Below, one piece after another: positions 24,640-34,118 of a stretch of 34,118 nucleotides of DNA. A program made the position numbers and the translations under genes. The DNA comes from Acidimicrobiaceae bacterium (GTDB taxonomy: Bacteria > Actinomycetota > Acidimicrobiia > Acidimicrobiales > Poriferisodalaceae). The stretch covers positions 210,041 to 244,158 of the forward strand of contig PAPO01000006.1 in NCBI GenBank assembly GCA_002708935.1, written 5' to 3'. The notes below the pieces were generated by a model. It was given only the letters and a program-made list of their open reading frames with translations. It searched no databases and was not told the origin of the DNA. Position 1 is the first letter of the stretch; every line of letters begins with the position of its first letter.

Positions 24640-24645
24640 ATTGTA
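24640..24645 (-). promoter_or_regulatory. -10 box of the ferredoxin-gatCAB operon
   Basis: TACAAT on the minus strand (24645-24640) is one base from the consensus and ends 7 nt before the ferredoxin ATG, placing the transcription start at the start codon. I see no good -35 box at 16-18 nt. Confidence 0.45.
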
Positions 24646-24693
24646 CGGGGCTAGTTTCGTTCCAAATCGGCAACTAGCTACAACTCTTGGTTA

Positions 24694-26541
24694 TTAATCA
24701 GACAGGACCCACAAGAGGACTGCAGAATCGGGCGCCAACATCGTTCCAGCCGGGGGTTCTGTTGCCTGAACCAGCTCTCCTTCACCCGCAATTTCCCCGA
24801 GCTTGAGTCCCACCTCATCTAGACGTTGCTCGGCTTCCACAACGGTAAGACCTCTCATGTCAGGCACCTCTCGTCGATCCGGACCAGCTGAAAGCGTCAA
24901 TGAGACCGTGGACCCTCGTTCCACCAACAAGCCTGGCGTCAAGCTCTGCCGCACAACTATGCCTTGGAGCACGGAGTCACTGACCTCGTAATTCAAAATC
25001 CGCCCGGTAGTTAATTGAAGAGCATTCAGTGCTTCCTCCGCACTTTCCTGATCAAGACCTACTAGCTGCGGAACGGTTCGAGGGACAGGGCCTCCGGAAA
25101 CAACAAGCACCGCCCGAGTTCCCGGTTCTCTCAAAGACCCGGCGAGCTCTGTCTCGCCATCAATCAAGAGCTTTATCACTTCACCGGCTGCGATCGTCTC
25201 GTCGTAGAGCGGCTGCACAAGGTCAACTTCAAATCCTTTGCTTGCAAGACGAGCAGAAGCAGCCTCAGTTGACAAACCGAGAACTAGTGGGGTCATGCGC
25301 AGGCGCGGTCCGCTGGCCACTTCAACGATAAGCATCGCTCCTTCTGCTAGACGACTTCCAGCTTCGGGTCGCTGTGCTATCACGATTCCGTTGGGGACTT
25401 CGTCGGTGCGGACCTGGTCTTCATCAAGAATCCACGCAACTGAGTCAGCGATGGCCCGAACCTCGCCGATGGTGCGACCGGTGTACTGGTCAACCAGGTG
25501 AGTAGAAACACCTTGTGGGCGGACACTACTCACAGCCCACGCAGTTGCAGCAGAAAGCAACATCAGAACACCAAGCGCAGCTGCTCCCACTTTCCACACG
25601 GGCCGCCAACGAACTTGCTTGAAGTCTGCAGCTTCCGCCTGCACTCTCTGCTGACCCTGATTCGCGGTTGTGAGCGGACTCGCAAGGGACTCAGGGATAG
25701 CAATAGGTGCTGGTTTCACGAAGCTCGCGGCCGCGTCGATAAGTCCTTCCATCAGAAACTTGGCATCACAACGCATGTCTGGATCGGGATCGAGAGCCGA
25801 TTCAAAAACGTCTTGCGCGGGACCAAGGTCCGGTCTAGTAGATATTTTTTCTTGGCCCGCTGCGTCAGCAGCTTCGGTCATGGTCGAAGTTCCCTCGGCC
25901 GCAACCCAGAGAGTCATTGCAAGGGAATAGACATCAGATTCCGGACTGCTAAGACCCTTACTAGTTTCAGGCGCCAGAAACTCTTGTGACCGGTCGTCAA
26001 CACCAGTTCCCACAAGGTCAAGACGTCCGGCTTCAGCGGCTCCTAACGCATTACCCAAATAAACTGCCGAAAGTTTCGAAGATGTATTCAAACCTAGGGT
26101 CACGTTGCCCGGTGAAATATCTCCATGGCAAATCTCGTTACCATGAAGGGCTTCAAGGCCTGAGGCGAGTTCGACACCTAGTTTGACTACTTGGGCCGCG
26201 TTAAGTCTGTGCCCGGCTGCCAAGAAAGACCCGAGAGTAACCCCGGGGCAATGTTCGACTACGACGTAGACGCTCTCTCGAAATCGGCCCCAGTCATGTA
26301 CCTGTTCTATGCAGGGGTGCGACACCAACGCCGCCTTAGTCGCATCAACTACGAGATATCTCGCAAATTCAAGATCTTCGGAAATCGAGGGGCCAAAAAT
26401 CTTGATGGATACCTGATCACCAGTCTCTAGGTCATGAGCGAGATAGTTGACTGAAGCCTGGGCGTGACTCTGGTAGGTCATGAGTCGGTAACGGTCATCT
26501 AGAACTCGACCCGTTAATTCGTCTGACTCGTCAAGAGGCAC
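24694..26541 (-). CDS. PASTA-domain Ser/Thr kinase-like protein, probable pseudokinase
   Basis: This 615-aa transmembrane receptor has PknB layout: kinase-like domain (about 15-275), linker, membrane helix (about 316-338) and four extracellular PASTA repeats (about 346-413, 415-485, 488-553 and 557-615). PASTA domains bind peptidoglycan or lipid II. In the kinase part Lys47 (SIKIF), Asp141 and Asn146 of the catalytic loop (CHGDISPGNV) and the APE motif (190-192) remain, but the glycine-rich loop is SHAQAS with no glycine. The DFG motif is replaced: the segment is AVYLGNALG at about 159-167, with no Asp. The HRD arginine is Gly. It is therefore likely a pseudokinase or weak kinase. The start is GTG at 26541, with TACTGT ending 6 nt upstream. 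It is divergent from a small membrane-anchored protein. Confidence 0.88.
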   Translation of the reverse strand: MPLDESDELTGRVLDDRYRLMTYQSHAQASVNYLAHDLETGDQVSIKIFGPSISEDLEFARYLVVDATKAALVSHPCIEQVHDWGRFRESVYVVVEHCPGVTLGSFLAAGHRLNAAQVVKLGVELASGLEALHGNEICHGDISPGNVTLGLNTSSKLSAVYLGNALGAAEAGRLDLVGTGVDDRSQEFLAPETSKGLSSPESDVYSLAMTLWVAAEGTSTMTEAADAAGQEKISTRPDLGPAQDVFESALDPDPDMRCDAKFLMEGLIDAAASFVKPAPIAIPESLASPLTTANQGQQRVQAEAADFKQVRWRPVWKVGAAALGVLMLLSAATAWAVSSVRPQGVSTHLVDQYTGRTIGEVRAIADSVAWILDEDQVRTDEVPNGIVIAQRPEAGSRLAEGAMLIVEVASGPRLRMTPLVLGLSTEAASARLASKGFEVDLVQPLYDETIAAGEVIKLLIDGETELAGSLREPGTRAVLVVSGGPVPRTVPQLVGLDQESAEEALNALQLTTGRILNYEVSDSVLQGIVVRQSLTPGLLVERGSTVSLTLSAGPDRREVPDMRGLTVVEAEQRLDEVGLKLGEIAGEGELVQATEPPAGTMLAPDSAVLLWVLSD

Positions 26542-26620
26542 AACCCGACAGTATCGCTAGTAACGGACACTCTCATCGCGTCGAATTTCAACCGCTTCGA
26601 TATTCGGCCATGATAGGGAG

Positions 26621-27085
26621 GTGGAGAAGCCTCGAAAAGGCGATGAGTCAATGGACCATGACGCTGTGAACTGGAGCCTTAGGAAAGGTGTTGCCTCATC
26701 CTTGACGATACTGGTAGTCCTCTCTCTAGGGTTGGTGATTTGGGTCGCCTCATCGACTCGGGGGGCGCCACAGCCGACTACTTTGCCGAGTGGACTCCTA
26801 GCAGTGATCCCTGAAGAAGGGGACCAAGCTCCGAAACAGACCTTGGTTGGTGTTTCCTTAAGTCCTGGTTGGGAGCCAACTCTCATAATTGATGACGTCG
26901 CTATTCCCAATAATCAACTAAATGCTGGTACTCAACAACTAGGAGAATTCTTCTTTAGCCCCGGCAGCGACATGGTGATCTCTCAGTTACGACGAGGCCT
27001 CATTTGCGCGAGGGTTATCGCTATTCCGGTCATTGATGTCGAGGCAGACAACATTAATTATCAGTGGTGCTGGACCTCTTTCTAA
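26621..27085 (+). CDS. small membrane-anchored protein, function unknown
   Basis: I recognise no family. The 154-aa product has a single N-terminal hydrophobic helix (about residues 26-44, SSLTILVVLSLGLVIWVASS), preceded by positive charges, so the remaining 110 residues are probably outside the membrane. That part is a likely small beta-rich domain ending NYQWCWTSF, with two cysteines (CAR and QWCW) that could form a disulfide. The GTG at 26621 sits too close to GGGAG; the ATG at 26651, eleven codons in, is an equally likely start. It is divergent from the PASTA kinase-like gene with 79 nt between, and convergent with ligA. A role at the cell envelope is only a guess from topology and neighbour. 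Confidence 0.6.
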   Translation: MEKPRKGDESMDHDAVNWSLRKGVASSLTILVVLSLGLVIWVASSTRGAPQPTTLPSGLLAVIPEEGDQAPKQTLVGVSLSPGWEPTLIIDDVAIPNNQLNAGTQQLGEFFFSPGSDMVISQLRRGLICARVIAIPVIDVEADNINYQWCWTSF

Positions 27086-27094
27086 TTCAGCTCC

Positions 27095-30112
<3,018 letters not shown>

Positions 30113-30115
30113 CGC

Positions 30116-31144
30116 CTATATTGCCGTTGCTCCGCCAATGACAAGGTCATCGATATAGAACACCACGGCCTGGCCCGGCGCCACCTTCCGGTGGGCGTCA
30201 ACCCACTGCACGTTGCCATCGGCGGTCAGAGAACCGGACGCCTGGTTTCCGTGAGCACTGATTTGAACCTGCACTGGTCCTATGTAGGGCTTGTCTGCCC
30301 ACACATGATCAGCCAACTGCACTTGCTCTGACAATAAATCCTGGGCACCGCCAACGACTACTCGCCGAGATGGAACATCAACATGGACCGCGTAGGTCCT
30401 ATCCGCGTTGCCACCAAGGTTCAGTCCTCTTCTCTGTCCGATGGTTACCAACTCAACCGCGTCGATAGTGCCCAGATCGTTACCTTCTACGTCGACGACA
30501 TCCGCAGTGTGCAGGTCAAGCCGGTCCGACAGAAAACTGGTACGTCCCTCAGAGGCCGTGATAAAGCAAACGTCTTGGCTATCGGGTTTTGCCGCTGATC
30601 GAAGACCCTGATGATGCGCTAGCTCGCGCACTTCGCTTTTCGTCATTTCTCCAACTGGGAACCGAAGCATGGAGAGGTCCTGCGCTGTCAGCATGTATAG
30701 GACGTAGGACTGGTCTTTGCCGTCATCGACCCCGCGCGCGAGTCGCAATCCTCTATCGGTTTCGATGATTCTGGCGTGGTGGCCAGTAGCCACCAAGTCA
30801 AATCCCAATTTCTTGGCGCGACTAACGAGAGCATCGAACTTTATGTGCCGGTTACATTCAATGCATGGGTTAGGGGTCAAACCCGCCGCATGCGCGTCTA
30901 CGTACGGACTAACCACATGTCGATCAAACTCTTCGCCGTAGTTGAAGACAAAGTGATCAATATCTAATTGCTGTGCGACACGACGAGCGTCATCAACATC
31001 GGAAACCGAACAGCACCCTTGATCTTGGGGACCTCCCCAAAGTTTGAGAGTCACCCCGGTTACATCATGGCCCTGTTCCTTCATGAGGGCAGCCGAAACA
31101 GCGCTGTCGACACCTCCTGACATCGCGACCAGCACGCGACTCAC
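30116..31144 (-). CDS. mnmA: tRNA-specific 2-thiouridylase
   Basis: Inserts sulfur at C2 of wobble uridine 34 in tRNAs for Gln, Lys and Glu. The ATP pyrophosphatase loop SGGVDS (9-14), the catalytic pair Cys94 (NPCIECN) and Cys193 (SQDVCFI), and GHHAR (121-125) are intact. C-terminal beta domains end in GQAVVFYIDDLVIGGA. The length of 342 aa is slightly short but complete. Its start codon overlaps the stop of the cysteine desulfurase by 4 bp, consistent with that enzyme being its sulfur donor. Confidence 0.95.
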   Translation of the reverse strand: MSRVLVAMSGGVDSAVSAALMKEQGHDVTGVTLKLWGGPQDQGCCSVSDVDDARRVAQQLDIDHFVFNYGEEFDRHVVSPYVDAHAAGLTPNPCIECNRHIKFDALVSRAKKLGFDLVATGHHARIIETDRGLRLARGVDDGKDQSYVLYMLTAQDLSMLRFPVGEMTKSEVRELAHHQGLRSAAKPDSQDVCFITASEGRTSFLSDRLDLHTADVVDVEGNDLGTIDAVELVTIGQRRGLNLGGNADRTYAVHVDVPSRRVVVGGAQDLLSEQVQLADHVWADKPYIGPVQVQISAHGNQASGSLTADGNVQWVDAHRKVAPGQAVVFYIDDLVIGGATAI

Positions 31145-32286
31145 GATGCACCTCTGAGCTGCTCCACACAGCCAGGTATCGCCTCGACAGCGTGCTCAAC
31201 TTCCCAATTTTCAGTGCACCAGCCAAGCGAAAGCCGCAATGATCCGGCAGCAACAGTCCTATCCATTCCCATAGCAGCTAATACATGTGAAGGATCCATG
31301 GCTCCAGAAGCACAAGACGCAGCAGCGGAAGCCATCACCCCATGTCGTTCGAGCAACACCAGCAAAGCTTCACTCTCGACATCTTCAATAACTATCTGCA
31401 GAATCCCTGCAGCCCTTTGTGATTGGGGAATCGTTTCAAAACAACCAGGTATCGCTGTAGTTAGAGCACTAGCGAGCCGTTCGCTGAGGCCACCCAAGCG
31501 ATCAATCTCACTCTCCCTTGATTCGTCAAGGCACTGTAAAGCGACTCCTAAGGCCACGATGCCGGCCGTGTTATGCGTGCCACTCCTACGTTCTGCCTCT
31601 TGTCCCCCACCAAGTATTTGCGGAACTACGGCAACATGGTTTCGAACCGCCAACAGGCCGATCCCTTTGGGTGCGCCAAATTTGTGCCCGCTAAGCGACA
31701 TCATGTCTGCCTGACGCGCAGCATTAACGATGTCGAGCCAATTAACGGCTTGAACGGCATCTGTGTGCAGCAACGCCTGAGGGGCGCAACGATCTCTTAC
31801 TTCAGCAACCGCTTCGAGATCAATAATTCTGCCCGACTCATTGTTAACCAACATCACCGACACAACCGAAACATCCTCGTCAAGCACGGCTTCGAGATGT
31901 TCGAGATCGATGTCACCGTCCGAAGTGACTCCAACCAGCCGCCCATTATGAGATTCCACCGGATAAAGCACTGCGTGATGTTCAGTTTCAGGACAGACAG
32001 CGATTCCATTTGGGTTGCATACTCCATGAATCGCAAGATTGTCTGATTCAGTACCGCCGCTAGTGAAGACAATCTCGTGTGGCCCAAATCCTAAAAGCGT
32101 TGCACAGACTTCTCGAGCATCATCGATGGCTGCTCTGGAGGATCGAGCCATTCGGTGCCCACCTGATGGATTACCGAAGTGCTCGGTTAAGTAGGGCATC
32201 ATTGCATCAAGAACAACTGGCCTAATCGGAGTCGAGGCAGCACAATCGAGGTACACCGGGCGATCTAACTTGGCTGTCTCCATCAC
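31141..32286 (-). CDS. cysteine desulfurase, NifS/IscS type
   Basis: PLP enzyme that removes sulfur from cysteine and passes it on as a persulfide. The opening YLDCAASTP, then TSGGTESDN, the PLP lysine Lys202 in SLSGHKFGAPKG, GGGQEAERRSGTHN and the catalytic Cys325 in AAASCASGAMDPSHVL are all present. Length is 381 aa. The short active-site loop next to Cys325 fits class I (IscS/NifS-like) enzymes. The start is the GTG at 32286 or the ATG immediately after. It overlaps mnmA by 4 bp, so tRNA thiolation is its likely main client; it may also serve Fe-S assembly. It is divergent from a methyltransferase across 24 nt. Confidence 0.93.
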   Translation of the reverse strand: MMETAKLDRPVYLDCAASTPIRPVVLDAMMPYLTEHFGNPSGGHRMARSSRAAIDDAREVCATLLGFGPHEIVFTSGGTESDNLAIHGVCNPNGIAVCPETEHHAVLYPVESHNGRLVGVTSDGDIDLEHLEAVLDEDVSVVSVMLVNNESGRIIDLEAVAEVRDRCAPQALLHTDAVQAVNWLDIVNAARQADMMSLSGHKFGAPKGIGLLAVRNHVAVVPQILGGGQEAERRSGTHNTAGIVALGVALQCLDESRESEIDRLGGLSERLASALTTAIPGCFETIPQSQRAAGILQIVIEDVESEALLVLLERHGVMASAAASCASGAMDPSHVLAAMGMDRTVAAGSLRLSLGWCTENWEVEHAVEAIPGCVEQLRGAS

Positions 32287-32310
32287 CCCAAGGCTACGCC
32301 CCGAAATAAA

Positions 32311-33072
32311 GTGAGCGACATGGAGCTGTCGAATTCAGTCAACTACCTGTGTTCAACTTACGGAGATGCCTTTGCTGATGTTTATGACGATTGGTACCAG
32401 CAGGTCACAGATGTTGAAGGGACAGTAGCTCTCATAAGCAATCTTTCCGAAGGTCTCGATGTCTTAGAGTTGGGCGTTGGGACCGGTCGCTTAGCGCTAC
32501 CAATCGCAGCCGCCGGAGTACCTATCACCGGTGTCGACTCATCTTCAGAAATGCTCAAACATCTAACCGCTAGAGATACTTCGGGGCTGGTTACCACTCA
32601 TCTAGCCGATATGTCTAGGTGGCTTCCGGCCGGGCAGTTCAAAGTAATTTTTTGTGCCTACAACACATTTTTTAATCTTGTCGATCCAGACGACCAAGAA
32701 AAATGTCTTCAGCTTGTCAGCGATCATTTAACACCCGACGGCCTGTTCGTTCTAGAAGCTTTTGTGCCATCAAATTATTCTCTTCTACCGACCAGGGGTG
32801 TCGAGTCCCGCCACACGACGGAAGCTACTGTGCTCAACATCACAGTCCGAGAAAAGATGTCCGGAGTTGTGCGAGGCCAAAGCGTCCAGTTGGGTGATGC
32901 GGGACCCATCCTTAGACCTTGGCGAATCCTTATTAAAACGCCCGATGAACTGGACCAGGTGGCCGCTCGACACGGCTTGGATTTGGTGGAACGGTGGCAA
33001 GATTGGTATCAAAGGCCCTTTACCAGCAGTAGCGATCATCATGTCTCGGTCTACGCTTCAACCAGTTCTTAA
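32311..33072 (+). CDS. class I SAM-dependent methyltransferase
   Basis: A 253-aa Rossmann-fold methyltransferase. Motif I is VLELGVGTGRLALPIAAAGV (about residues 50-69), followed by the acidic ITGVDSSSEML that binds SAM ribose, the ADMSRW segment and motif IV-like FKVIFCAYNTFFNLVDPDDQ (about 109-128). The C-terminal half carries a beta-rich region like the Methyltransf_25/YqeM-type proteins. No membrane segments. The substrate is unknown. The start is GTG at 32311 or ATG at 32320; neither has a clear Shine-Dalgarno, and only 24 nt separate it from the divergent desulfurase gene. The next gene follows after 30 nt. Confidence 0.85.
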   Translation: MSDMELSNSVNYLCSTYGDAFADVYDDWYQQVTDVEGTVALISNLSEGLDVLELGVGTGRLALPIAAAGVPITGVDSSSEMLKHLTARDTSGLVTTHLADMSRWLPAGQFKVIFCAYNTFFNLVDPDDQEKCLQLVSDHLTPDGLFVLEAFVPSNYSLLPTRGVESRHTTEATVLNITVREKMSGVVRGQSVQLGDAGPILRPWRILIKTPDELDQVAARHGLDLVERWQDWYQRPFTSSSDHHVSVYASTSS

Positions 33073-33102
33073 TTGTGTTCCGAAAATAGAAGGCAAAGGT
33101 CA

Positions 33103-34118
33103 ATGCAAGTCCAGGTCTCGATAGATCTTCCTGCAGCCCCTGCAGAGGTATGGGGTTATTTACGAGACATCACGAAGCATTCTGAGTGGATGATGGATGC
33201 ACTCAGTGTGGATTTGACATCGGAGATCTCCGAAGGTGTCGGGGTTACCTTTGTTTGCCTAACAGCTGTCGGTCCTTTTCGACTTCGCGACCATATGGAA
33301 GTGGTTGCGTGGGAACCTGAGAAACTCATGGCTGTTAAACACTCAGGCCTCGTGGCTGGAGTCGGCCAATTCACCCTTTCTCCTATTTCAGCAGGAACGC
33401 GTTTTAGCTGGGACGAGTCGATTGATTTGCCGTGGCATTTCGCGGGCAAGATTGGAGAACGACTTGCGAAACCAATCCTGACTGCAATCTGGCAACGAAA
33501 TTTGAAGAGTCTCAGAAAAAGAATTCTCCAACGACAGGAAGCGGGAACAGGGGCGGAACCAGGAGGACTCATCGGTATCGGTTCTGAATCGGAACTGCGC
33601 CACTACGGCCCAGATCATGTGATTCGCACAAGTACCCGAGAGCAGGACTTGTCCCGAGAAGCTGAAGCATTGGAGATAATGGCATCTAGAGGTTTTCCGG
33701 CCCCTCAATTAGCCGAACGCTTATCTGCGTCTTCGCTCGTGATAGAGCGCATCGAGGGTCCAACCATGCTGGAAGACCTCACATCAAGGCCATGGACATT
33801 GAACAGACATGCAAAAAACCTTGCCCGTTTACACAAGGCACTCGGAACAATCCCCGCTCCATCAGATTGGGAGAGGGTCAGCGAAGGTGATTCCATCGTC
33901 CACTTGGACCTACATCCGGGCACCATCAAAATAAGTAACGGTAAACCAATAGTGTTGAACTGGAACAGGTCATCTCGCGGATCCTCGTCATTTGATGCAG
34001 CAGTGACCTATGTGATTCTCCGAACAGCTGAATCGAATAGCGGGCGGCTATCCCACTTGCTTATAGGTAGCCTCAGGAAACGATTCGCCAAGGTTTTTGT
34101 GAACGAATTCGGTGCTGC
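33103..34118 (+). CDS. SRPBCC domain fused to degenerate APH-type phosphotransferase (3' cut)
   Basis: The first 338 codons are in the window and the frame is open to the right edge. Residues 1-145 look like an SRPBCC/START-like ligand-binding domain (VQVSIDLPAAPAEVWGYLRD, then GPFRLRDHMEVVAWEPEKL). Residues about 155-338 match an actinobacterial phosphotransferase (APH) family: LSREAEALEIMASRGFPAPQ, LVIERIEGPTMLEDL and HLDLHPGTIKI (267-277). The catalytic Asp269 is kept, but the Mg-binding Asn is Thr274 (acc) and the Asp of the usual IDW is Asn286 (aac) in VLNWNRSSRG. Kinase activity is therefore doubtful. The ATG at 33103 has AAAGG 4 nt upstream and lies 30 nt after the methyltransferase. 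Function unknown; a lipid or polyketide-like ligand is a possibility only. Confidence 0.72.
   Translation, partial: MQVQVSIDLPAAPAEVWGYLRDITKHSEWMMDALSVDLTSEISEGVGVTFVCLTAVGPFRLRDHMEVVAWEPEKLMAVKHSGLVAGVGQFTLSPISAGTRFSWDESIDLPWHFAGKIGERLAKPILTAIWQRNLKSLRKRILQRQEAGTGAEPGGLIGIGSESELRHYGPDHVIRTSTREQDLSREAEALEIMASRGFPAPQLAERLSASSLVIERIEGPTMLEDLTSRPWTLNRHAKNLARLHKALGTIPAPSDWERVSEGDSIVHLDLHPGTIKISNGKPIVLNWNRSSRGSSSFDAAVTYVILRTAESNSGRLSHLLIGSLRKRFAKVFVNEFGA

Overview
The window (34,118 bp) is a dense stretch of core biosynthetic chromosome from an actinobacterium, most likely of the class Acidimicrobiia. The evidence is moderate GC, frequent GTG and TTG starts, PASTA-kinase and mycothiol-associated-type DinB proteins, the actinobacterial SerA and SerC types, a two-step GatCAB route to Gln-tRNA, and several promoters whose -10 box sits 6-7 nt before the start codon, as in leaderless actinobacterial mRNAs. 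The lineage is inferred from gene content, not from a marker search. No insertion sequence, prophage or CRISPR array is visible.

Layout. 1-348: the start of a LivG-like ABC ATPase (cut by the edge) and tRNA-Gln(CUG), both on minus. 439-6097: a minus-strand operon leuB-cimA-hypothetical-two DinB/MDMPI-like proteins-gltX, preceded by an attenuator-type leader (6157-6288). 6362-9816: plus-strand greA, an alpha/beta hydrolase and leuCD. 9839-13781: divergent aspartate-type aminotransferase-serA (minus) and serC (plus). 13857-17831: yqgE and the ilvBNC operon on minus, the latter with a second attenuator-type leader (17893-18028). 18086-21138: a PQQ-type sugar dehydrogenase-like protein, a MATE exporter and a DUF4332 protein on plus. 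21154-26541: a four-PASTA kinase-like protein, a ferredoxin and gatCAB on minus. 26621-34118: a small membrane-anchored protein, ligA, a six-helix membrane protein, mnmA, a cysteine desulfurase, a methyltransferase and, running off the edge, an SRPBCC-phosphotransferase fusion.

How the genes work together. CimA, LeuCD, LeuB, IlvBN and IlvC supply most of the threonine-independent isoleucine route and much of valine and leucine synthesis; leuA, ilvD and ilvE are not in the window. SerA and SerC give two of three serine steps. GltX, tRNA-Gln and GatCAB together make Gln-tRNA(Gln) by transamidation. The cysteine desulfurase overlaps mnmA and probably feeds it sulfur for tRNA 2-thiouridine.

The most interesting signals are the two leader regions, each with a predicted leaderless peptide carrying the regulatory codons (Ile-Ile-Ile before leuB-cimA, Leu-Val-Val before ilvBNC); a PASTA receptor whose kinase domain has lost its DFG aspartate and glycine loop; an SRPBCC-APH fusion that has lost both usual magnesium ligands; a DinB-like paralogue without its metal histidines; and a glutamyl-tRNA synthetase lacking a segment of its catalytic domain.
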